Source: Furfurilactobacillus rossiae DSM 15814
Lineage (GTDB): Bacteria; Bacillota; Bacilli; Lactobacillales; Lactobacillaceae
Assembly (NCBI RefSeq): GCF_000428925.1
Contig: NZ_AUAW01000015.1
Location: 1-58,039, forward strand
Length of the DNA: 58,039 nt
Direction of reading: 5' to 3'
Positions 40,337 through 48,566 of this stretch are shown piece by piece; within the stretch, counting starts at the first letter, position 1; every line of letters begins with the position of its first letter. The position numbers and the translations under genes are program-made. Under the pieces are notes generated by a model. It saw only the letters and a program-made list of their open reading frames with translations, had not been told where the DNA came from and did not search any database.

Positions 40337-41470
40337 ATGAATATTTGGGCAAACTATATTGCCAGTTGGCAACAAATTTTTAATTATCGCGGTAAGACGC
40401 GGCGACGTGATTTCTGGGCAGCCATTATTGGCATGGTGATTGCCAGTATCGTGGTTAGTACGATTCTATCAGGTGCAACGGGATTGAGTGACGGAATTGC
40501 GCTTCCGGCCCACTGGTTGGAAAACTTCTTCTTTCTGGCTCAGTTTTTACAATATCTAAGTATGTCGGTTCGGCGGTTACATAGTTTAAGTTTGTCTGGT
40601 CACTATCAGTGGCTGATGCTGGTTCCTGGTGTGCACATGATTGTTTTGCATGCATTACCAGAAGTTGAAAAAGACCCACGTGCGCCATGGTACAACATGA
40701 TGAGCGTCGATAATGGGCCAGCAAGTTTAGAGGTTAACCATCGCGGTCATGTAAGTGGCATTTTGAGTAATGCTTTTGGGTACACATGGCGAAATATGTT
40801 TAATTTTCGCGACACGGTATCACGAGGCAACTATTTATGGGCGAGGGTGACCTGGAGCATTTTCAGTTTGTTCGCGGGAGCGTTGCTTTCGCTGACTATC
40901 TTTTTAATTGTCGTTGTACGTATTTTTGTTTCATTATTAATGAACCGTGGGAATACACTACAATTGAATCCAAGTCTGCAATCGCCAGCGTTTGATCCAA
41001 GCGTGTTGAACGGATTGGGTCTTTTCATCATTCCGGTTGGATTGATAGTCGGTTTTTTGATTGTATTTCCAATCGTTTCACTAACTGCCCGACGCCTACA
41101 TGATCAAGAATTAAGTGCTTGGTGGGTGTTCTTATACTTGGCAGGTTCTGTTGGTAGTTTGATTTTACTCTTGTTGTCGTTGCTGCCGGCTAAGGATGGT
41201 CAAACAAAATATGCAGTCGCAGATGGGCGCCCAGCCGCGAACACTGAGAGTAGCGATAGTGGCGATAAAAGTGAACAAACGGTCAGCGCTTCGGCGGCTT
41301 CTTCACAGGCTTCAGTAGAGGTCTTTTATCCACAATCTGTCACAAGCGCGGCACAAGTTGAAGTGTTCTATCCACAGTCATCAACCGTCGCTTCTAGTGA
41401 GTCCGCCGCTACAAGCGATACTAGCGTGCAATCAAACGCCGCATCCGAGGATCGTGATGACCATGTCTAA
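40337..41470 (+). CDS. Two-module DUF805 membrane protein with repeated tail
   Basis: 377 residues. The first DUF805 unit starts FNYRGKTRRRDFWAA and the second FNFRDTVSRGNYLWARVTW; each has several membrane helices. The final 90 residues are soluble, rich in Ser, Ala and Thr, and contain VEVFYPQS twice, 18 residues apart. Function unknown. It overlaps the following lipoprotein gene by 14 bp, so the two are coupled. Confidence 0.82.
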   Translation: MNIWANYIASWQQIFNYRGKTRRRDFWAAIIGMVIASIVVSTILSGATGLSDGIALPAHWLENFFFLAQFLQYLSMSVRRLHSLSLSGHYQWLMLVPGVHMIVLHALPEVEKDPRAPWYNMMSVDNGPASLEVNHRGHVSGILSNAFGYTWRNMFNFRDTVSRGNYLWARVTWSIFSLFAGALLSLTIFLIVVVRIFVSLLMNRGNTLQLNPSLQSPAFDPSVLNGLGLFIIPVGLIVGFLIVFPIVSLTARRLHDQELSAWWVFLYLAGSVGSLILLLLSLLPAKDGQTKYAVADGRPAANTESSDSGDKSEQTVSASAASSQASVEVFYPQSVTSAAQVEVFYPQSSTVASSESAATSDTSVQSNAASEDRDDHV

Positions 41471-42437
41471 GCGTCGACATAAATTGTTGCTGACCACGGT
41501 CACTCTAGCAGCTTTGGCTACGTTATTGGTAATCGTTTCGGCATGTGGTCGTTCAACACAAAGGGTCAGTGCCCCAGCAACAAAACCAACCAACATTAAT
41601 TTTGCTGTTGGTCAGTCGGTGGACGCCTTACCGCTATATGTGGCGGAAGAGCGCGGTTACTTCACGCAAGCTAAATTGCGCGTGACTTTAACTAATGTTG
41701 CGGCGGCTGACGATCGCGTCAGTGGTATCAGTACGCATCAGTTTGAAGGCGCCATTAGTGGCTTGCCTGAGCTAATGATGACGAGTGGCACGCACCCAAC
41801 GAGCCAAGTGGTAGGCAACGCCACGAATTATACTGCGCTGATGACGACGGATGATAACGTAACTAAGCTGAAACAGTTAAAGAATAAAACGGTTGGTACA
41901 CTGGCGAATTCAACGCAGGCATACGCTACTGATTTGCTTATTGAAGATGCAAAGTTAACGGACAAAAACGTTACGTTGAAAACGACGGCTAGTGAAACCG
42001 AACTGATGAGCGCCGCTAATAATCATACTGCGAGTGCTGTTAGTTTGACGGATCCTAACGCAAGCTTATTGCGGCGCCAGGGAGCGCGAACACTAGCCCA
42101 AACGACGGCCAATCAAGCTAATACCGGAATTGTGTTTGGCAATAGCATGTTGAAGAATCATGCTGCGGCCGTGCAAGGCTTCATGAGGGCCTATAACCAG
42201 GCGGTGGATTACATCAATGCGCATCCCAGCACAATGGATTATCAAGAAATTTTAGTTAGCAAACTCGGTTATCCTGGGGATGGTCTGAATGCGTTAGCAC
42301 TGCCGCATTTTGCTACGGCAACGACGGTTAGCAAACAGTCGTTGGGGGATGTTCGCAGTTGGTTATTGGCTAAGAATCAGGGGCTACGATTAGCGACTGT
42401 TGAGCGTTATCGTTCCACCTTACTATCTGACAAATAA
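41457..42437 (+). CDS. ABC-type substrate-binding lipoprotein (SsuA/THI5-like)
   Basis: 326 residues. A lipobox ends at C30 (LLVIVSAC followed by GRS), so it should be anchored outside the membrane. FAVGQSVDALPLYVAEERGYF is the typical start of NMT1/SsuA-like binding proteins, which capture sulfonates or thiamine precursors. GAGG precedes the ATG. No permease or ATPase gene lies beside it, so it either shares a distant transporter or acts as a sensor with the DUF805 protein it overlaps. Confidence 0.8.
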   Translation: MTMSKRRHKLLLTTVTLAALATLLVIVSACGRSTQRVSAPATKPTNINFAVGQSVDALPLYVAEERGYFTQAKLRVTLTNVAAADDRVSGISTHQFEGAISGLPELMMTSGTHPTSQVVGNATNYTALMTTDDNVTKLKQLKNKTVGTLANSTQAYATDLLIEDAKLTDKNVTLKTTASETELMSAANNHTASAVSLTDPNASLLRRQGARTLAQTTANQANTGIVFGNSMLKNHAAAVQGFMRAYNQAVDYINAHPSTMDYQEILVSKLGYPGDGLNALALPHFATATTVSKQSLGDVRSWLLAKNQGLRLATVERYRSTLLSDK

Positions 42438-42472
42438 CAGTGTGATTAGCACATAATGAATGAGGATAAAAC

Positions 42473-42802
42473 ATGTTAATGAAAGTTTTGAGCTTCATCA
42501 CAACATTTGCTGTGGCAATATACGGTATTTGGATTATTATCGCGGCGCAACGTAAAAAGACCCGGCCTGCGCGTGAGTATCAATTATGGCTGCTTGTCGG
42601 CGGTATTTTTATACTTTGTCAGGTTTTATTTAGCGACAATCGGCTATTAGGCGCGGCACTATTGTTTGTGGGCTGTGTAGTGGTATCAGCTGTATATTAT
42701 CTGATTGACCGTAAACAACATGACACGATTAACTGGCGGTCACACGTTCTACGTGGCTTGCTGGAACTTGTACTGGTTGTGTGGGCCGCATTTGTTGGGT
42801 AG
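42473..42802 (+). CDS. Small membrane protein, unknown function
   Basis: 109 residues with about four membrane helices and a short basic loop (AQRKKTRPAREYQ). GAGGA precedes the ATG. It lies 35 bp after the lipoprotein gene and may belong to the same operon. I do not recognise the family. Confidence 0.6.
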   Translation: MLMKVLSFITTFAVAIYGIWIIIAAQRKKTRPAREYQLWLLVGGIFILCQVLFSDNRLLGAALLFVGCVVVSAVYYLIDRKQHDTINWRSHVLRGLLELVLVVWAAFVG

Positions 42803-42859
42803 TGACATAACAAGGTCGGTTCTGGATAACAAAGTGAAAATGATTGGGAGCAAACTTAA

Positions 42860-43561
42860 ATGAGTAAAAGTGTATTGATTACTGGTGCGACCCGTGGCAT
42901 TGGGCTAGCACTGGCACAAAAGTATGTTGAAGACGGTGACCTAGTGCTCGTTGGCACCCGAGATTTGAATCGTGGCTTGGATGTTGTCGATGAGTTACGT
43001 GACAATGGTGGTCAAGCCCGATTATTACAGATTGATTTAATGGATCATGGCAGTGTGATGCAGGCCGGTCAGTGGATTGGTGAGCAGTTTGGCAAACTGG
43101 ATTTGTTGATCAACAACGCTGGGGTGTTTGACGATCACGATATCCAGGCCAGTCATGAAGATTCGGAAAGCCTTCATCAAACATTTGATGTGAACGTGTT
43201 GGGGACTTACTTGGTCACTCAGCAGATGTTGCCGTGGCTGGAGGCTGCTAATGATGGCATGGTAATTAGCATGTCGGATGAATTAGCTACATTTGCTAAC
43301 TTTGCTGCCAGCACGCCCACAACTGGACTGGGTCAACGGATTTCTCGAATGGGCGTTAACGCGATGACCGTGCTACTTCAAAATGAACTGCGAGGTAATG
43401 TTCATTTCCGTGCGGTGACTCCCGGTCCAATTGCCAGCAACCCAGCACGAAAGGGAGCACCAGTCGCAACTGCCGTTGATTTAATTCAAAAGATTGATCA
43501 ACACAAGGATTCCGATTGGGATGGCAAGTTAATTGGTCCTAGCGGAATACTCCCGTTTTAG
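42860..43561 (+). CDS. SDR-fold protein lacking the catalytic Tyr and Lys
   Basis: 233 residues. The cofactor loop ITGATRGIGLALA and NNAGVF are intact. Where classical SDRs have YxxSK, this protein has QRISR (GLGQRISRMGVNAMT). Both catalytic residues are therefore replaced although the surrounding helix is kept. It may bind NAD(P) without oxidoreductase activity. It lies 57 bp after the small membrane protein gene and may belong to the same operon. Confidence 0.8.
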   Translation: MSKSVLITGATRGIGLALAQKYVEDGDLVLVGTRDLNRGLDVVDELRDNGGQARLLQIDLMDHGSVMQAGQWIGEQFGKLDLLINNAGVFDDHDIQASHEDSESLHQTFDVNVLGTYLVTQQMLPWLEAANDGMVISMSDELATFANFAASTPTTGLGQRISRMGVNAMTVLLQNELRGNVHFRAVTPGPIASNPARKGAPVATAVDLIQKIDQHKDSDWDGKLIGPSGILPF

Positions 43562-43593
43562 GGTGAAATGCTTTAACAATCGAGGTGGGCGTG

Positions 43594-43650
43594 ATGCCGA
43601 AACACGGTCGATTATGGTATCAAATTCGTAATGCACGCTATACGGATTAA
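43594..43650 (+). CDS. Possible 18-residue basic peptide
   Basis: MPKHGRLWYQIRNARYTD is preceded by GAGGTG 6 bases before the ATG. It is aromatic and basic. The only evidence is this well-placed ribosome binding site. Confidence 0.3.
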   Translation: MPKHGRLWYQIRNARYTD

Positions 43651-43730
43651 GCCGAGGACTTATCATTCACTGCTTTTATATAAAAACTGTTATGATTTTA
43701 GCTAATCACAGTTATTAGGGGATGGAGTCA

Positions 43731-44459
43731 ATGTCGCAAAACAAATGGTTTAAAGTGTTGGTGCCTTGGGTTGTTGTTATTATTGTTGCCTTATTATTTG
43801 GCTGGATTCAAAGGTCAACGGGTTCCACCATTAGTTTTATCGTAATTTTTGAAGTCGTGATGTTCACAAGTGTGTGGCTACTCAACCATTTTTGGCTACA
43901 TGTTCCGATCTTCTTAAGGCCAACAGAACGTTCTTGGCGGTTACTGCCAATTAATTGGACGAGTCTTGTTGTTTTATTACTGGCGATCGCCGTTGTCTTT
44001 GGTGGCAAAGGGAACTTCTGGTTATCATGTGTGGTATTGGTATTTGTGGGTATTACAGAAGAATTCGCTTTTCGTGGCGTCATCTTGCCGCTTGCCAGCA
44101 AGCTGGGTTCGGTTCAGAATCAACTATGGGTCGGTATACTTGTCTCTAGTGCATTATTTGGCGTGGCACACGGGGTGAATTTACTGCATCAGGCGCTGTT
44201 GATTACAGGCTTTCAGATGTTATCGGCATTTTCAATTGGAATTTTACTGTCTGCATTGTATTTGAGAACCGGTAGTCTTGTGTTTCCAATTCTATTGCAT
44301 GGGTTAAACGATTTTCTCAGTTCTTATGGTAGTGGTGGTCTCCAAAGCCCACAGGTGTCACTGACTGGCGTTGGATTAGCGTTGGTTTACTTACTGACAG
44401 GACTATTTTTACTGCGTAAGTCTAAGCGAAACACTATTCAGCAGCCAATTAAAGCGTGA
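43731..44459 (+). CDS. CPBP intramembrane metalloprotease, copy 1
   Basis: 242 residues with about eight membrane helices. The CPBP motifs are EEFAFRG (EExxxR), FGVAHGVN and HGLNDF, which hold the catalytic Glu and His. In lactic acid bacteria such proteins are linked to bacteriocin self-immunity or to processing of peptides; no bacteriocin gene is seen here. The ATG at 43731 suits the AGGGG site. A paralogue lies at 47439, on the other side of the alpha-galactosidase. Confidence 0.85.
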   Translation: MSQNKWFKVLVPWVVVIIVALLFGWIQRSTGSTISFIVIFEVVMFTSVWLLNHFWLHVPIFLRPTERSWRLLPINWTSLVVLLLAIAVVFGGKGNFWLSCVVLVFVGITEEFAFRGVILPLASKLGSVQNQLWVGILVSSALFGVAHGVNLLHQALLITGFQMLSAFSIGILLSALYLRTGSLVFPILLHGLNDFLSSYGSGGLQSPQVSLTGVGLALVYLLTGLFLLRKSKRNTIQQPIKA

Positions 44460-44499
44460 TTGTGAGATCTTAGCGAGATATAAAGTAATTTTACAAACG

Positions 44500-44531
44500 A
44501 AATAGACATCCTTGCGATGTCTATTTTTTTA
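44500..44531 (+). terminator. Terminator after CPBP copy 1
   Basis: AAATAGACATC pairs exactly with GATGTCTATTT, followed by a T-run. Confidence 0.88.
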
Positions 44532-44648
44532 GCCTTAAATAAGGAAACCAACGCAGTGAACAATCGATTATTGACGCAAACTACAAACCTGATCATTCGG
44601 CCACCACGATGGGATGATGGAATAGTAGGCCAATAATAAAAAACGATT

Positions 44649-44676
44649 TTGTAAGCGATTACAAAACGTGTAAAAT
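44649..44676 (+). promoter_or_regulatory. cre site and promoter of the alpha-galactosidase gene
   Basis: TTGTAAGCGATTACAA (44649-44664) is a near-ideal CcpA site. It overlaps a -35 box TTGTAA, with TAAAAT at 44671-44676 after 16 bp. Glucose repression of the downstream gene is expected. Confidence 0.8.
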
Positions 44677-44730
44677 TGAGGCATGAGACTGTTAATTTGT
44701 TAATAAGTAAAGTTTATAGGAGGTTGTCCC

Positions 44731-46953
44731 ATGAGTATCTCAGTGACAGGAAATGATTTTAATTTACAAACAGCGCATACCAGTTATTTGATGGGTGTGC
44801 TTGAAAACGGTGAAATAGGTCAATATTATTATGGCCCACGGCTCGGTGACAAGGTCAATACGGCTGATTTTCGGCACCGAGAATTCCGTTCCATCACCCC
44901 AACGTTAACGGCGGAACAACCTGAAGTGACCATGAGTATGATTAAGCAAGAATATCCAAGTTATGGTCATGGGGACTTTCGTTATCCTGCGTATCAGGTC
45001 ACTTATGATAATGGTGCGCGGATTTCTGAATTTGTTTATCAGAATTATGAAATTGTTGATGGCAAACCAAAGCTCGGTGCATTGCCCTCTGCCAGTGCAG
45101 ATGCGGACGACAAACACGTTCAAACTCTACGCATTCATTTGCTTGAAAAACAAAGCGGCCTGCAGCTGACCTTAAATTACAGTGTATTCGAAGACGAAGA
45201 CGTGATTGTTCGCAGCACGAAGTTTGAAAACAAAGGGGAAACGAAGATTAAACTCAACGCTGCATTGAGTGCGAGCGTCGATTTCTCTGATGATCAGTAT
45301 GACATGATTCAACTGTCTGGTGCGTGGGCACGTGAGCGGCATCTGTACCGGCGTCCATTGACGCGTGGTGTGCAAGCAATCAGCAGTACACGCGATGCCA
45401 GCAGTGCGCAACAGAGTCCATTTTTAGCACTTGCCCGTAAACAGACTACGGATCAAAACGGCGACGTTTATGGTTTTAACTTGGTGTATAGCGGCAACTT
45501 CCTGGCGCAGGTCGAAGTCGATTCCTATAACGTCACGCGGATGACGATGGGTATTAATCCGTTTGAATTCGGCTGGCAACTCAAAGCACATACGCAATTT
45601 CAAACGCCTGAGGTAATGATGACGTTTGCGAGTGACGGTTTTAACGGCATGAGTCATCAATTTCAACGCTTCTTAACCAACCATTTGATCTCAAAACGGT
45701 GGGTCAAAGAACCACGGCCAATTCTCATTAACAATTGGGAGGCAACCTATTTCGATTTCAATGAGCAAAAACTATTAGCTATTGCGAAATCGGCGAAGTC
45801 GCTGGGGATTGAACTGTTTGTGCTCGATGACGGTTGGTTTGGCAAACGTAATGATGATAATAGCTCGTTGGGAGATTGGCAGGTCAACTTAGCCAAGTTG
45901 CCAAACGGATTGAGTGGGTTAGCCAATAAAATTCACGATTTGGGCCTTCAATTTGGCCTATGGTTTGAACCAGAAATGATTTCTAAGGAAAGTAAACTAT
46001 ATGCGGCTCATCCAGATTGGGCCATTCATGTACCAGATCGGCGAATGACACCGGCCCGAAACCAGTTTGTGCTGGACTTCTCCCGTCAGGAGGTAATTGA
46101 TTATCTGTTTGACCAAATGGCGGCGGCAATTCGTGAAACACGCCTTGACTATATTAAGTGGGATATGAACCGCCACATTACTGAAATGTTTAGTTTGGCA
46201 CTGTCAGCGGATCAACAAGAAGAACTCCCACACCGCTACATTTTGGGAGTTTACCAATTGTATGAACGGTTGACGTCCGCATTTCCTGATGTTCTGTTTG
46301 AATCATGTTCGTCTGGTGGTGGCCGTTTTGACGCTGGCATGTTGTACTATGCGCCGCAAACGTGGACCAGTGATGATACGGATGCTATTGAACGACTCAA
46401 AATTCAGTGGGGTACTTCAATGATCTATCCGTTGAGTACAATGGGAGCCCACGTTTCTGCTGTACCAAACCATCAGGATCGCCGCGTGACCTCACTAGCA
46501 ACCAGGGCTGCTGTCGCTTACTTTGGTGTACTTGGCTATGAACTGGATATTAGTAAAATGAGTCCGGCCGAAAAGACAACTGTGGTTGATCAGATCAAGT
46601 TTTATAAACAGTACCGGCCACTATTCCAGCAGGGCACGTTCATCCGTTTACAGAGTCCGTATGATGGCGATGGTAACGTGACATCTTGGATGGTCGTCAG
46701 TGACGATCAAAAAACAGCTATTGCAGGGCGTTATCAAGTTTTGGCCGAGCCTAACCCAGCCTATCGTCGTTTGAAGTTTGCCGGACTGAATCCCGATTTT
46801 CTGTACACTGTCGATGGTGTTGATGGCGAATTTTCAGGTCGTCAATTGATGAATGCCGGGATTTTTATTCCAGAGTTATTCGCAGAACGCGGTGATAATC
46901 GTGACCGAACTTTCGATTTTCATGCGGATCTATATGTCGTACACGCTAAATAA
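44731..46953 (+). CDS. melA: Alpha-galactosidase, GH36
   Basis: 740 residues, cytoplasmic. It releases galactose from melibiose, raffinose and stachyose. The nucleophile is D478 in YIKWDMNRH, and the acid/base Asp lies in WTSDDTDAIERL (548-549). FVLDDGWFGKRNDDNSSLGDW is another GH36 hallmark. AGGAGG precedes the ATG. The cre site upstream indicates CcpA control. The adjacent sugar transporter gene is decayed, so substrate must enter by another permease. Confidence 0.94.
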   Translation: MSISVTGNDFNLQTAHTSYLMGVLENGEIGQYYYGPRLGDKVNTADFRHREFRSITPTLTAEQPEVTMSMIKQEYPSYGHGDFRYPAYQVTYDNGARISEFVYQNYEIVDGKPKLGALPSASADADDKHVQTLRIHLLEKQSGLQLTLNYSVFEDEDVIVRSTKFENKGETKIKLNAALSASVDFSDDQYDMIQLSGAWARERHLYRRPLTRGVQAISSTRDASSAQQSPFLALARKQTTDQNGDVYGFNLVYSGNFLAQVEVDSYNVTRMTMGINPFEFGWQLKAHTQFQTPEVMMTFASDGFNGMSHQFQRFLTNHLISKRWVKEPRPILINNWEATYFDFNEQKLLAIAKSAKSLGIELFVLDDGWFGKRNDDNSSLGDWQVNLAKLPNGLSGLANKIHDLGLQFGLWFEPEMISKESKLYAAHPDWAIHVPDRRMTPARNQFVLDFSRQEVIDYLFDQMAAAIRETRLDYIKWDMNRHITEMFSLALSADQQEELPHRYILGVYQLYERLTSAFPDVLFESCSSGGGRFDAGMLYYAPQTWTSDDTDAIERLKIQWGTSMIYPLSTMGAHVSAVPNHQDRRVTSLATRAAVAYFGVLGYELDISKMSPAEKTTVVDQIKFYKQYRPLFQQGTFIRLQSPYDGDGNVTSWMVVSDDQKTAIAGRYQVLAEPNPAYRRLKFAGLNPDFLYTVDGVDGEFSGRQLMNAGIFIPELFAERGDNRDRTFDFHADLYVVHAK

Positions 46954-46986
46954 AAGAGTCAACTGAGAAATTACTGGAGGGATCAA

Positions 46987-47279
46987 ATGTCCGTTTGAGC
47001 ACTGTTTTAACCCGAGGGGGCGGTAATGATGATTCGAAAACAATTGCATCGCCAAACTCCGAAACGTTGACTGCCGCTGTATTGCTGGTTGGCACTAATT
47101 CAGGCGCCTTGCTCGCGCCATATGGCATTAAGGTACTGAGTGCAATTACACATGATTCGGTGGGAACGAAAACGTTCTTTTTGCTTGGGTCGCTTTTAGT
47201 CGTGATAACGATTGGCGCGTTTGCGATTGCAATAACGGGGAGTCACCGTCGTCAAACTTCTTCCAGGACATCGCGTTAA
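46987..47279 (+). pseudogene. Remnant of an MFS transporter gene
   Basis: A good ribosome binding site (GGAGGG) and ATG at 46987 are followed at once by a stop (ATG TCC GTT TGA). A frame from 46995 then carries only the last two helices of an MFS permease (ETLTAAVLLVGTNSGALLAP). About three quarters of the gene is missing. Its place after melA suggests a lost sugar or galactoside carrier. Confidence 0.7.
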
Positions 47280-47343
47280 ATCAATTAAAGAATATCCATT
47301 GATCCTGATAAACGCTGATATAGCGGGTGTCTAGGATTCTTAG

Positions 47344-47376
47344 CCCAGTAATGAACATTAATTACTGGGATTTTTT
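47344..47376 (+). terminator. Terminator of the melA transcription unit
   Basis: CCCAGTAAT pairs exactly with ATTACTGGG, followed by six T. Confidence 0.88.
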
Positions 47377-47438
47377 AGTGTCCAATCATAAACTAATCTC
47401 ACGATAAGAAAATAGCGTTTAGTGAGGAGATGTTTACA

Positions 47439-48194
47439 ATGCTCAAAAATAAATGGGTTCAATTGTTGGCGCCAGTTTTAGTTCTTTGGTTGGTGTTGGG
47501 AATTTCAAAATTTGCGGCAAGCCCACACTCGATTATGGGAGAAACGATGTGGGAAGTCATCCTTTTAGCTGGTCCGTTGCTACTGAATCTAGGGTGGATA
47601 AATCAACCGATTGGATTGACATCGACTCTTTCGCCGCATAAATTAATGTGGATCAACTGGTATGGCATTTTTCGCGCTTTGCTGGCAATCATGGTGATCG
47701 TTATTGCAATCAGAGATGGTCGTGTCACTGCCATCTTAAGAGCCTTTGTTTTAGCGATGTTTGTCGGCCTCACTGAAGAATATGTTTTTCGCGGTATGAT
47801 ATTGCCGTTAGCCATCAGGGCTTTTTCTGGAAAACATCAAATCTTTTTTGGCGTAATGGTTAGCAGTATATTATTTGGTTCGACGCACCTTTTCAATATA
47901 ACGCAGCAATCATTGCTGGCAACATCAGAGCAAATGCTTTCTGCGACAGCTATAGGCGCCCTTCTTGCGGCAATATACCTGAGAACAGGAAATCTCTGGT
48001 TTGTCATCGTAACGCATGCGTTACAAGACTTTCCGGGCATAGCAGGTCCCAGTCAGGGCATGCAACTGGAGATGTCAGTGCTACCTTTGATGATTATTAC
48101 GGCGGCATTCTTTATCTTTGCATGGTTATTGTTGCGAAAAACAAAAGTGAAAACAGTGGACTTGAAGCGACTTGGGTTGACTCCGATAATCTAG
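47439..48194 (+). CDS. CPBP intramembrane metalloprotease, copy 2
   Basis: 251 residues with about eight helices. The motifs are EEYVFRGM, FGSTHLFN and HALQDF. It aligns with the copy at 43731 (both begin KNKW or QNKW and share spacing of motifs) but the two have diverged well beyond a recent duplication. The ATG at 47439 is favoured because GAGGAG is too close to the ATG at 47430. Confidence 0.83.
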   Translation: MLKNKWVQLLAPVLVLWLVLGISKFAASPHSIMGETMWEVILLAGPLLLNLGWINQPIGLTSTLSPHKLMWINWYGIFRALLAIMVIVIAIRDGRVTAILRAFVLAMFVGLTEEYVFRGMILPLAIRAFSGKHQIFFGVMVSSILFGSTHLFNITQQSLLATSEQMLSATAIGALLAAIYLRTGNLWFVIVTHALQDFPGIAGPSQGMQLEMSVLPLMIITAAFFIFAWLLLRKTKVKTVDLKRLGLTPII

Positions 48195-48242
48195 TTTTTA
48201 ATTACGGCAGCTGTAACATGGGCTTTAGATTCCTATAAGATA

Positions 48243-48288
48243 AAAAACGATCACACTTGAAGATTTTCACTTCAGGTGTGATCGTTTT
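48243..48288 (+). terminator. Terminator after CPBP copy 2
   Basis: AAACGATCACACTTGAAG pairs with CTTCAGGTGTGATCGTTT (one mismatch), followed by T. Confidence 0.88.
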
Positions 48289-48342
48289 GATGATGCATTT
48301 TATTTATAGTAGCGTTTATTTTTTGCGAATGCTTTTTGTCCA

Positions 48343-48540
48343 CAGACCACTGAAATGAGTGAAGTGGTCTGGCGACAGAGTTCCGTGAAAGTCATACTAG
48401 CTGGCGGAAACCGGCTAGTATGACGGGACGACTTCAGAGACGAGTGGTTTATGCGGCTCTGAATCGAGGTTGAAGACTCCGGGTTTGGGAGGCTGAGACC
48501 GGTCCTATGGAACGGCGTTGCCAGCCCGCGCAACGAGAGC
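48343..48540 (+). ncRNA. Structured repeat family, copy E
   Basis: Plus strand. An extra 5' hairpin CAGACCACT/AGTGGTCTG precedes the common core. P1 is GTTCCGTG/TATGGAAC (48380-48387, 48506-48513) with two G-U pairs. P2 is GTCATACTAGCTGG/CCGGCTAGTATGAC (one U-G), P3 is TTCAGAG/CTCTGAA, P4 is CTCC/GGAG and a 3' hairpin CGTTGC/GCAACG ends it. It fills the gap before the convergent pepX stop codon. Confidence 0.77.
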
Positions 48541-48566
48541 CATCTACTAAACCAAACCATACTGAA

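Noticed and set aside
48300-48560. 86-codon ORF across structured copy E
   Set aside because: Same reasoning: the frame is not shared with the other copies, while the stems are.
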